Of a stretch of 13,269 nucleotides of DNA, positions 1-6,290 are shown in pieces. Made by a program: the position numbers and the translations under genes. The notes under the pieces are model-generated. The model saw only the letters and a program-made list of their open reading frames with translations, searched no databases and was not told where the DNA came from. Each line of letters opens with the position of its first letter. Position 1 is the first letter of the stretch. This DNA is from Planctomycetia bacterium. Lineage in GTDB: Bacteria; Planctomycetota; UBA1135; GCA-002686595. The DNA lies in NCBI GenBank assembly GCA_005778045.1, contig SXKQ01000113.1, positions 1 to 13,269 of the forward strand, written 5' to 3'.

Positions 1-661
1 ACAGCACCTGCTTGCCGCGCCGGTACGCCTCGCGCACCTCGGCGCCGGTGTCGCCGACGAACGGGCGCAGCACCTCGCCCAAGTGCATGTAGCGCGCGAG
101 TTGCTCCTCGAGCGCAAGCGGCTGCTCGCCGTGCACCTGCTCGAGCAGCGCGTTCTTTTCCGCGAGCGCCGCGGCCAGGCGCCTACGGCAGCGCTCGGGC
201 TCGAGCAGGTCGGCGACACGCAGGCCGGTACGCGCGGCCTTGTCGGCGTAGCACGGACCGATGCCGCGCCCCGTGGTGCCGATGCGACCGACTCCGCGCC
301 AGCGCTCGGCTGCCTGGTCGATGCGCTTGTGGTGCTCGAAAATCACGTGCGCGGACGAGGAGAGCCGCAGGTTCGAGCCATCGACCTTCACGCCGCGCGC
401 GCGCAGACCCTCGACCTCCTCGATGAACTTGAGCGGGTCGACCGCGAGGCCGTTGCCGATCACGTTGACCTTGCCCGGGTGCAGGATGCCGGAGGGGATC
501 AGGTGCAGCACGTACTTGGCGCCGCTCACGATCACGGTGTGGCCCGCGTTGGCGCCACCTTGGTAGCGCACGATGACGTCGGCATCGCGCGCGAGCCCGT
601 CGATGATCTTGCCCTTGCCCTCGTCACCCCACTGGGCACCAAACACGCAGACGGACGACAT
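1..661 (-). CDS. purA: Adenylosuccinate synthetase, N-terminal 220 residues (gene runs off the left edge)
   Basis: Catalyses GTP-dependent joining of aspartate to IMP, the first step from IMP to AMP, in the cytoplasm. The visible protein starts MSSVCVFGAQ and carries the family P-loop WGDEGKGK at residues 11-18, with the catalytic Asp at 13, and GGANAGHT at 35-42 with the catalytic His at 41. This numbering matches the E. coli enzyme exactly. The IMP-binding loop GTTGRGIGPCYADKAAR follows at 128-144. About half of a typical 430-residue enzyme is visible; the rest lies beyond position 1. The ATG at 661-659 has an AGGA ribosome binding site (673-670) eight bases upstream. A 257-base gap separates it from the hyuB stop, so it probably has its own promoter. 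The family call is secure. Confidence 0.97.
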   Translation of the reverse strand, partial: MSSVCVFGAQWGDEGKGKIIDGLARDADVIVRYQGGANAGHTVIVSGAKYVLHLIPSGILHPGKVNVIGNGLAVDPLKFIEEVEGLRARGVKVDGSNLRLSSSAHVIFEHHKRIDQAAERWRGVGRIGTTGRGIGPCYADKAARTGLRVADLLEPERCRRRLAAALAEKNALLEQVHGEQPLALEEQLARYMHLGEVLRPFVGDTGAEVREAYRRGKQVL

Positions 662-918
662 GGCGGGATTCCTGTGGGAAGCGCGGGGCAGCTCGGTTGG
701 AACTCGCTCCGGAGGAAGGGCGCCGGAGGGTGCGGGATTCTCGCGCCGCGCCACGGCCGCAACAAGGGCCACGACACCCCCAACTCGCGCCGCTCGTGCC
801 CCACCGCGCCTCCCCTAGATCCAACTGGGCCCGACCTTTGGCCTCCGCCAGCGAGCCGCGCGCGGGCGGCGAAGCCGTAGCGGCGACAAGCTCCCCCGCG
901 CCGGTCTAGCAGGGCTCG
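662..918. other. Intergenic region between hyuB and purA
   Basis: No reading frame here looks like a gene; the open frames across it are GC-driven and Arg/Pro/Ala-rich. It holds two weak hairpins, listed separately, and the purA ribosome binding site at 670-673. I see no recognisable -35/-10 pair for purA and no -24/-12 sigma-54 element. Confidence 0.6.
840..876 (-). terminator. Possible imperfect GC hairpin downstream of hyuB
   Basis: On the minus strand GGCTTCGCC near 876 can pair, with one bulge, with GGCGGAGGCC near 840 across a GC-rich loop. There is no following T tract, so intrinsic termination is doubtful; it may only be GC-rich background structure. Confidence 0.25.
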
Positions 919-922
919 CTAG
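906..922 (-). terminator. Short stem-loop overlapping the hyuB stop codon
   Basis: CTAGC (918-922 read on minus) pairs with GCTAG (906-910) around a 7-base loop, and the stem includes the TAG stop at 921-919. The stem has only five pairs and no T tract follows, so this is weak. Confidence 0.2.
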
Positions 923-2520
923 CGCCGCGGCGCGCGGCCGTGGCCCCCGCCGCCGGGCGTCTTCACCGCGAGTTCATCTCCCGGGGCGAGCTCGAGCGTC
1001 GCGCGCGGGCCCAGGGGCCGCGGGATGCCGTCGCGCAGGTGCGCGAGCGAGCCCGTCGCGCCCGCAGCGCCGCCGGCGAATCCGTAGGGCCCCACGGAGG
1101 TGCGGTCTCCGATCCACGCCGCGCGCGCGCTCACGAGGAAGCGCAGCCGCTTCTCGATGCCATCGCCGCCGCGGGCTCGACCGGCCCCGCCCGAGCCGCG
1201 CCGCACGGTGCAGCGCTCGAGCCGCACCGGATAGCGCCGCTCGAACTCCTCGATCGGGGTGTTGCGCGTGTTCGTCATGTGCGTGTGCACCGCGTGCGCA
1301 CCCGCACCCTCGGCCGAGGCGCCCGCGCCGCCGGCGATGGTCTCGTAGTACGCGAAGCTCGCGCCTGCGTGCACGCCGCCGAACGAGAGGTTGCTCATGG
1401 TGCCCGCGCTCGCGGCGGGAATACGCTCCGGAAAGACCGCCGCGAAGGCGCCGAGCAGCACGTCGACCAGCCGCTGGCTCGTCTCGACGTTGCCGGCGGC
1501 GACCGGCGCGGGGTAGCTCGCGTCCACGACGCTCCCCGGCCGCGTGAGGATGCGCCCGCGCGCCCGGCTGCCCTCGTTGATCGGCGTGCCTTGAGGGAGG
1601 AGCAGCGCGAGCGAATAGGCCACGGCCGCCTCGGTCACGGCCCGCGTCGCGTTCAGGCTCGCACCCTGCTGGTCCGCGCAGTGGCGAAAGTCGAGCTCGA
1701 GCTCGCCGCGCACGCGCCGCAGGTGCAGCACGAGCTCGACCGGAGCGCCGTCGACGCGCGCTGGCTCGAGCGCGTCGCGGAAGGTCACGCGCCGCGCGGG
1801 GAATCGGCTCACGAGCTCCCCCACGCGCGCGGCGGTCCAATCGACCAGCGCGCGGGCGCGCAACGAGAGTTCCTCGGCCCCGTGCTCCGCCGCAAGGTCC
1901 GCCAGCCGCGCTTCCGCCCGGCGATTCGCCGCCCACTGCGCGAGCAAGTCGCCTTCGCGCTCGCGCGCATCGCGCAAGTTCGCGCGCAGCAGCGCGAGCA
2001 GCTCAGGCACGAGCGCACCGGCGCGCACGAGATGCACCGGCGGCAGCCGCAGGCCCTCCGCGTGTATGTCGTCGACCGGCGCCATGGAGCCCGGATGCGC
2101 GCCGCCGATGTCGGAATGGTGCGCGCGACTCGCCGCGTAGAAGCGCGCGGTGCGCTCGCCCGGCAGGAACACCGGGGACACCAGCGTGACGTCCGGAAGG
2201 TGCGTGCCGCCCGTGTACGGATCGTTGTGCAGCACGGCGTCGCCGCGTCCGAGCCTCGCTCCGGCGCGCACGCACTCCACGGCGCGTCCCATCGAGCCGA
2301 GGTGCACAGGGATGTGGGCCGCCTGCGCGACGAGCGCTCCAGACGCGTCGAACAAAGCGCAGGAGAAGTCGCGCCGCTCGCGAATGTTGGCCGAAAGCGC
2401 CGAGCGCTGCAGCGAGAGGCCCATCTCCTCCGCCACCGCCGCGAACAGGTGGCGGAAGACCTCGAGGCTGGCGTAGTCATGCCGCGCGCGCCCGCGGCGC
2501 GCTGCCTTGCGCGCGGCCAT
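919..2520 (-). CDS. Hydantoinase B / oxoprolinase family protein (HyuB-like), orphan
   Basis: 533 residues of the Hydantoinase_B family, whose members work with a HyuA subunit in ATP-dependent opening of hydantoin, oxoproline or lactam rings, or in acetone/acetophenone-type carboxylases. Family features in order: LEVFRHLFAAVAEEMG (19-34), NIRERRDFSCALFD (45-58), HIPVHLGSMG (69-78), the diagnostic HNDPYTGGTHLPD (98-110), SRAHHSDIGG (131-140), and the Gly-rich end KTPGGGGHG (520-528). The Asp and His residues in these motifs are the likely metal ligands by family analogy. A basic leader of about 15 residues precedes the conserved start. The ATG at 2520-2518 lies 3 bases after the gspK stop, so the two are probably co-translated; a clear Shine-Dalgarno is lacking. 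No HyuA gene is in the window and purA follows. Family is secure; substrate is unknown. Confidence 0.93.
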   Translation of the reverse strand: MAARKAARRGRARHDYASLEVFRHLFAAVAEEMGLSLQRSALSANIRERRDFSCALFDASGALVAQAAHIPVHLGSMGRAVECVRAGARLGRGDAVLHNDPYTGGTHLPDVTLVSPVFLPGERTARFYAASRAHHSDIGGAHPGSMAPVDDIHAEGLRLPPVHLVRAGALVPELLALLRANLRDAREREGDLLAQWAANRRAEARLADLAAEHGAEELSLRARALVDWTAARVGELVSRFPARRVTFRDALEPARVDGAPVELVLHLRRVRGELELDFRHCADQQGASLNATRAVTEAAVAYSLALLLPQGTPINEGSRARGRILTRPGSVVDASYPAPVAAGNVETSQRLVDVLLGAFAAVFPERIPAASAGTMSNLSFGGVHAGASFAYYETIAGGAGASAEGAGAHAVHTHMTNTRNTPIEEFERRYPVRLERCTVRRGSGGAGRARGGDGIEKRLRFLVSARAAWIGDRTSVGPYGFAGGAAGATGSLAHLRDGIPRPLGPRATLELAPGDELAVKTPGGGGHGRAPRR

Positions 2521-2523
2521 TGC

Positions 2524-3957
2524 TCAGCGCCCGTCCACCGGGAAGTCGATGACCTCGAACGGCGTGTAGTCGAGGACTTCCCAGCGCACCAGCGGCACGA
2601 GTTGGGCCTCCGCCCCGTCGGTCTTGCGCCACACGACGGAGCGCACGGTGCGGACGAGCCCCTTGCCACGCTCGTCCTCGCGCTCGCCGGGCTTCGGCAC
2701 GCCCAAGGTGCCGCCGAAGTCATCGTTCGAGCCGGTCTTGCGGCGGGCGGTGATGTAGATCGAGAACACGTGGCTGCGCACGCACAAGAGCGAGCGCACG
2801 TCGCCCTTGGCCCCGTCGTCGAGCCGCTCCCACCCGTCGACGTCTTCGACTTCCTCGAGCGTGTCGAAGATCTCCCGCTCCACGATTTCCTCGCCGTATT
2901 CGTCGAGCTGCGGCTCCGAGTCGTCCGTCTCGCCCTCCTCACCCTCTTCCTCCTGCTTCTCGAGGTTGCGGTACTCGACCACCGAGTCCCAGAAGCCCGG
3001 CGCGACCGTGCGATCGTCGAGCAGCGACTTGAGCACGGCGACCGGCGCGGTGTTGAGGTTGACGCACACGCCCCAGTTGGGATCGTTGCCCTGCGCGCTC
3101 GCGGCCGCGTTGACATCCTGCTCGCCAGAGCTGCCGTTGCCCTGCTCGCCGGACGCATCCTCCTTGGAGGAACCCTGCTGGACCGAGGTCCAGACGGTCA
3201 GGTACGAACCCAGCGCGTGCACGATGTCCCCGCGCTCGTCGCGGAAGTCGCGGAACAGGCTCGGGTTCAGGCGCTCGAGCACCTCGAACTCCTTCAGCGT
3301 CATCGGCAACGCGCGCTCGCGGTTGTCCTCGATGTCGCTCATCTGCTTCGCGCGCGGGAGCACCGAATTCAAGCGGTTGCGCAGGTGCTCGCGCATCACT
3401 TGCGCGATGCGGAGGGCTTCGCTGCGGTCCACGTCGACCGTCGAGCCGTCGCGGAAGTAGTCGATCAGGCGCGCGAGCCGCTCGAGGGCCTTCTCGCTCT
3501 CGTCCTCGTCCTCGAAGAGCAGCTGCAGCACGTTCATCTTGCCGTCCTCGTCCTGAACGAGGATGCGCAACTCGATGTCGCCGATGGTGGAGCGCTGGGG
3601 CCGCCCCCACGAGTCCATGCGCGAGTCGGAGGGCTGCTCCTCCTGACCTGCTCCACCGACCGCGGGCGCCCCGGCCCCGGCCGGAGGTCCGGCGCCCGCC
3701 GCCGCTTCGCCTTCGCCCTCGGCGGGCGCGGCGTCCTGCTTGAGCATGTCGTAGACCTCCTGCAGGGCCGACTCGATCGCCATGTCCATCTGCGTGGTCG
3801 TGACGTCGTTCTCGGCCACGCGCAGGTCAGCCTTGGTGCCGTAGGAAAGCTGGAAGACGATCGCGTACAGCAGGATGATCATCAGGAACGCCATCAAGAG
3901 CGCCGAACCCTTGCGGGCGTGGCGAGCGTTCGCGGAGCGATCACGGCAGGAGTTCAT
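2524..3957 (-). CDS. gspK: GspK-like type II secretion minor pseudopilin
   Basis: 477 residues. The N-terminus is a prepilin leader: basic residues 5-16, then KGSALLMAFLMIILLYAIVF (16-35), one membrane helix with likely prepilin-peptidase cleavage after Gly17. The helix lacks Glu5, as is usual for GspK, which caps the pseudopilus tip. The family signature VCVNLNTAPVAVLKSLLDD (297-315) is the GspK helical domain, and a beta-rich end (395-475) resembles the pseudopilin head. It is longer than typical GspK (about 320) because of an Ala/Gly/Pro segment (75-107), a Ser/Gly/Asn-rich segment (262-292) and a strongly acidic segment (336-374). The ATG at 3957 is chosen because the leader begins just after it; the open frame continues far upstream but overlaps the secretin gene in another frame. 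No Shine-Dalgarno is visible before it. Ends TGA at 2526-2524. Confidence 0.88.
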   Translation of the reverse strand: MNSCRDRSANARHARKGSALLMAFLMIILLYAIVFQLSYGTKADLRVAENDVTTTQMDMAIESALQEVYDMLKQDAAPAEGEGEAAAGAGPPAGAGAPAVGGAGQEEQPSDSRMDSWGRPQRSTIGDIELRILVQDEDGKMNVLQLLFEDEDESEKALERLARLIDYFRDGSTVDVDRSEALRIAQVMREHLRNRLNSVLPRAKQMSDIEDNRERALPMTLKEFEVLERLNPSLFRDFRDERGDIVHALGSYLTVWTSVQQGSSKEDASGEQGNGSSGEQDVNAAASAQGNDPNWGVCVNLNTAPVAVLKSLLDDRTVAPGFWDSVVEYRNLEKQEEEGEEGETDDSEPQLDEYGEEIVEREIFDTLEEVEDVDGWERLDDGAKGDVRSLLCVRSHVFSIYITARRKTGSNDDFGGTLGVPKPGEREDERGKGLVRTVRSVVWRKTDGAEAQLVPLVRWEVLDYTPFEVIDFPVDGR

Positions 3958-4079
3958 CGGGGCGGGAGGGACGATTGGCGCAGGAGCTTCTTCCCCGTGC
4001 CACTGGCTGCAGGAGTCTACGCCGCCGCCGGACCGAACCCCACCACCGCAGACCCGGACGGCCGCGGGGCTCGCGGACC
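3958..4079. other. Spacer between secretin and gspK
   Basis: 122 non-coding bases. On the minus strand the bases just before the gspK ATG are pyrimidine-rich (CCCTCCCGCCCCG), the opposite of a ribosome binding site. I see no promoter or convincing terminator, so read-through from the secretin gene is likely. Confidence 0.5.
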
Positions 4080-5534
4080 CTAAAACTCGCGGTTGAGGTC
4101 GTTGCCCTGCAGGATGCGCGGCCGGATGAAGAACAGCACGTTGGTCTGTTCCTTGCGCGTGAATTTGGCCTTGAAGAGCAGCCCGAGCAGCGGGATGTCC
4201 CCGAGGAACGGCACCTTGCGCTCGTTGTCGACCGTGCGCTCCGTGATCAGGCCGCCCAAGATCACCGCCTGCCCGGGCTGGAGGTAGACCACGGTGCGCG
4301 CCGCGCGCTGGGACACGATCGGCACCTGCACGGGCGAGTCCGAGGAGGTGACGAGCACGGTCTCCGAGCCCGAGATCTGGGACTGCTCGACGTCGATGTT
4401 GAGCGCCACGGTCTGCGTCCCGACCACGCGCGGCACCACGAACAGCTTCACGCCCACCTCTTGGTAGGCGATGGTCGCGTTGGCAAAGCCACCGGCGTTG
4501 TTGACGCCCGTGATGTTGAGGTACGGGATCTTGGAGGTGTTGGAGATGTCCGCGCGCCCGCCCTCGCGCACCGCGATCTTGGGCCGGGAGATGATCGAGA
4601 CGTTGTCGTTGACCGCCAGCGCCTCGAGCGCCGCGTTGAACGTAACGGCGTCTTGAACCCCGCCGACCGTCAGCACGCCCTCGACGTTGTTGGCGAGGTT
4701 CTGCATCGAGCTGTCGAAGCTCTTGACGAACGCCGTCGAGGGAAACTGGAACATCGGAGTTCCATCCGGCGAGCGCACGCCGACGTCGAGGATTTCGTTG
4801 AGCGTGACCTCGACGATCTTGGCCTCGATCTCGATCTGCGGCACCCCGGCCGCGAACAGGTTCAGGAAGTCCTCGACCTCCTGCATCAGCTCCGGGCCCG
4901 CGGTGACGACCAGCCAGTCGGCGAGTGCCGTGGGGGCGCCCGCCGCCGCCGTCTTCACGTCGCGCAGGTCCTGATAGAGCTCGACGTCCCAGCCCGCGAG
5001 CAGGTCGAGCTTCACCATGCCGGGCGGGCTGGGCTGGCCCTTGTCCGGGGTCCACAGCGGGAAGTTGCCGTAGCTCTCGAGCAGGCTCTTCAGCTTCTCG
5101 CCCGTGCCGACGCGCAGCGGGAAGGGTTTGGTGATGGTGCCGTCAGGGTAGACCTTGATGCGCGCCCCAAACTGCAGGAATGGGTTCTGGGGCGGTTCCG
5201 GGGCTGCCACCGGCGCGGGCTTGGGCGAGTCGGCCGGCGCAGACACCACGGCGGGCACCCGCGGCTCGTCCATGCCGAGTTCGAGGTCGGCAAAGGGGTT
5301 GTCCCCTTCGAGCTGGGTCACGGGCCGGATCGTGCCCTGCTCGAGCAGCCCGCGCAGCTCGTCAGGAGTCAGCTCCTTGGGCGTCGCGGCCTGGGACTTC
5401 GGCTCGGTCGAGCTGGTCCGACAGCTCGGGAGCAACGGCGCACCGGCGAAGAGCGCCGCGCCGAGGGCAACGCGGGCGAGCGCCCTGAAGAGGCACCGCG
5501 GCGCGCGCGCGGAAGTAGAGGCAGTCGTGAGCAA
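4080..5534 (-). CDS. Short secretin lipoprotein (type II/IV secretin family, GspD/PilQ-like)
   Basis: Predicted 484-residue outer-membrane channel subunit. From the TTG at 5534 it has a basic n-region (R10, R13, R17, R21), a hydrophobic stretch VALGAALFAGAPLL (22-35) and a lipobox-like LPSC with Cys38 as probable lipidated residue. A Pro/Ala-rich linker (60-118) follows, then one N-type ring-building domain (about 138-232). The secretin core begins at PQIEIEAKIVEVTLNEILDVGV (232-253) and ends with the signature VPFLGDIPLLGLLFKAKF (441-458) and NVLFFIRPRIL (465-475). At 484 residues it is smaller than usual GspD (650-700), lacking room for the full N0-N1-N2 set. The start is uncertain: TTG is the only in-frame ATG/GTG/TTG between the preceding gene's stop and the signal sequence, and it lacks a Shine-Dalgarno. 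gspK follows after 122 bases. Confidence 0.88.
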   Translation of the reverse strand: MLTTASTSARAPRCLFRALARVALGAALFAGAPLLPSCRTSSTEPKSQAATPKELTPDELRGLLEQGTIRPVTQLEGDNPFADLELGMDEPRVPAVVSAPADSPKPAPVAAPEPPQNPFLQFGARIKVYPDGTITKPFPLRVGTGEKLKSLLESYGNFPLWTPDKGQPSPPGMVKLDLLAGWDVELYQDLRDVKTAAAGAPTALADWLVVTAGPELMQEVEDFLNLFAAGVPQIEIEAKIVEVTLNEILDVGVRSPDGTPMFQFPSTAFVKSFDSSMQNLANNVEGVLTVGGVQDAVTFNAALEALAVNDNVSIISRPKIAVREGGRADISNTSKIPYLNITGVNNAGGFANATIAYQEVGVKLFVVPRVVGTQTVALNIDVEQSQISGSETVLVTSSDSPVQVPIVSQRAARTVVYLQPGQAVILGGLITERTVDNERKVPFLGDIPLLGLLFKAKFTRKEQTNVLFFIRPRILQGNDLNREF

Positions 5535-5641
5535 GGTCGGGCCGGGGTTGGGGCCGCTCGGGCAGCCGACCTTCGAGCGTAGGCGAGGATCAGCCGGGCG
5601 GGGAGGGTTGGGCGCGGGAGCGGAATCCGGGAAACAGGCGA

Positions 5642-6085
5642 CTAGAGCTGGGCCTTGACGAGGTCGGTGAGGTCGGTGACCGCCCGCCCATCCTTGTGAC
5701 GGATCGACTTCCAGACGCTGCAGTGGCCCTGGGACGCACGGAGGCTCTCGCAGGCCTGCGTCACCCGGTTCGAGGCCTCGTTGAGGAGTTGGATCCCCTC
5801 CGGCGAGTCCTCGGCGATCTTCTCGCTGCGCAGCTTGCGCACCTCGGAGGTCGCTTCGAGCAAGCTCTGCCAGTCGACCACGGCCGGGCTCGAAACCTGC
5901 GAAGCCTCTTTCAGTCCACAGACGTTGTCCGTCGATTTCGCGATCCAATCACGATTGGCTTTCGCGAGCGCCGGAAACGCGTGGGACTCGGCGACGAGCT
6001 TCGGGGCCGTTCCAGCGGGAGCGGCGCTCTCGGCGGCGGGTGCGATCAGGCTGATGAGCGACAGGATGAGGTGCAGGGCGTTCAT
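5642..6085 (-). CDS. Small secreted protein of unknown function, first gene of the secretin cluster
   Basis: 147 residues; I do not recognise a family. The N-terminus MNALHLILSLISLIAPAAESAAPAG is a signal-peptide-like sequence with Ala-rich cleavage sites near residues 16-22, so it is probably periplasmic or exported. The mature part has three Cys (56 in DNVCGLKEA, 112 in TQACESLR, 122 in QGHCSVW), probably helical segments (66-115), and a charged end SIRHKDGRAVTDLTDLVKAQL. The ATG at 6085-6083 is well supported: GGAG at 6095-6092 lies six bases upstream, the signal peptide begins there, and a sigma-54 promoter candidate lies immediately before it. A longer in-frame ATG at 6151 would put an Arg/Cys-rich stretch before the signal peptide. 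The TAG at 5644-5642 is followed after 107 bases by the secretin start. It could be a periplasmic partner or cargo of that system; this is position only. Confidence 0.82.
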   Translation of the reverse strand: MNALHLILSLISLIAPAAESAAPAGTAPKLVAESHAFPALAKANRDWIAKSTDNVCGLKEASQVSSPAVVDWQSLLEATSEVRKLRSEKIAEDSPEGIQLLNEASNRVTQACESLRASQGHCSVWKSIRHKDGRAVTDLTDLVKAQL

Positions 6086-6091
6086 GGCGAT

Positions 6092-6095
6092 CTCC
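6092..6095 (-). promoter_or_regulatory. Ribosome binding site deciding the start of the small secreted protein
   Basis: GGAG, six bases before the ATG at 6085. It fixes the start at this ATG rather than the in-frame ATG at 6151. Confidence 0.8.
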
Positions 6096-6113
6096 AGGGT
6101 TCGAGCGCAGGCG

Positions 6114-6129
6114 TGCAACCGGCAGTCCA
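6114..6129 (-). promoter_or_regulatory. Candidate sigma-54 (-24/-12) promoter of the secretin cluster
   Basis: Minus strand TGGACTGCCGGTTGCA. Compared with the RpoN consensus TGGCACG-N4-TTGCW, it has the invariant GG and GC at the required 10-base spacing, the T before GG, the G at position 7 and a perfect TTGCA; only CAC in the -24 half differs (ACT). With -12 at about 6115, transcription would start near 6102, giving a leader of about 17 bases that contains the GGAG site. The gene just upstream encodes a sigma-54 activator with an intact GAFTGA loop. Confidence 0.6.
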
Positions 6130-6178
6130 CGCGCGGGACAATCGAACTCACTTTTTCAGATCGATCGCCTAAATCATT

Positions 6179-6203
6179 TCTATAAAAGCCTTTAGGTCGT
6201 CAA
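6179..6203 (-). promoter_or_regulatory. Weak sigma-70-like elements in the AT-rich stretch
   Basis: TTGACG (6203-6198) resembles a -35 box and TATAGA (6184-6179) a -10 box, but only 13 bases separate them instead of about 17, and no better -10 lies at proper spacing. A fallback promoter is possible but poorly supported. Confidence 0.2.
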
Positions 6204-6213
6204 TTTTGCACGG

Positions 6214-6226
6214 CTTCGCAGCGAAG
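6214..6226. promoter_or_regulatory. Perfect 13-base palindrome, possible activator-binding site or stem-loop
   Basis: CTTCGC-A-GCGAAG, extended by GG/CC with a one-base bulge on one side. Its centre is about 118 bases upstream of the predicted sigma-54 start site, within the usual range for an enhancer-binding protein site. It also lies about 65 bases downstream of the activator gene's stop, so an RNA stem-loop at the end of that gene is the alternative, although no T tract follows. Confidence 0.4.
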
Positions 6227-6290
6227 TCCAAGCTCCAGCCGAGCGCTGCGCCCCTCGTCGAATTCGCCATTACTCGTCAAGGCCGTGCCG

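Larger units (their letters stand above)
6086..6290. other. Regulatory intergenic region between the activator gene and the secretin cluster
   Basis: 205 bases without a supported gene. On the minus strand, 5' to 3', it holds the palindrome at 6226-6214, an AT-rich stretch (about 6210-6150, clearly poorer in GC than any other part of the window), the sigma-54 promoter candidate at 6129-6114, and the GGAG site. The AT-rich part would suit DNA bending between a bound activator and the promoter, but I see no good IHF consensus in it. Confidence 0.6.

Noticed and set aside
662..918. Short open frames on both strands in the hyuB-purA gap
   Set aside because: Low-complexity Arg/Pro/Ala products without a matching ribosome binding site or family resemblance.
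940..4083. Plus-strand open frame of 1047 codons opposite hyuB and gspK
   Set aside because: Composition is Arg/Ala/His/Val-rich without any recognisable motif, and it is antisense to two genes with clear family signatures. Long antisense frames are expected at this GC content.
3958..5055. N-terminal extension of the gspK frame to position 5055
   Set aside because: It overlaps the secretin gene in a different frame and would bury the prepilin leader in the middle of the protein.
3975..5582. Plus-strand open frame of 535 codons opposite the secretin
   Set aside because: Antisense to a gene with the secretin signature; no motifs of its own.
5535..5948. N-terminal extension of the secretin frame to an ATG at 5948
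   Set aside because: It would overlap about 300 bases of the small secreted gene in another frame and place a long Gly/Pro/Arg stretch before the lipoprotein signal.
6086..6151. Earlier ATG (6151) for the small secreted protein
   Set aside because: It adds an Arg/Cys-rich stretch before the signal peptide; the ATG at 6085 has GGAG at the right distance, and the predicted sigma-54 start site lies downstream of 6151.
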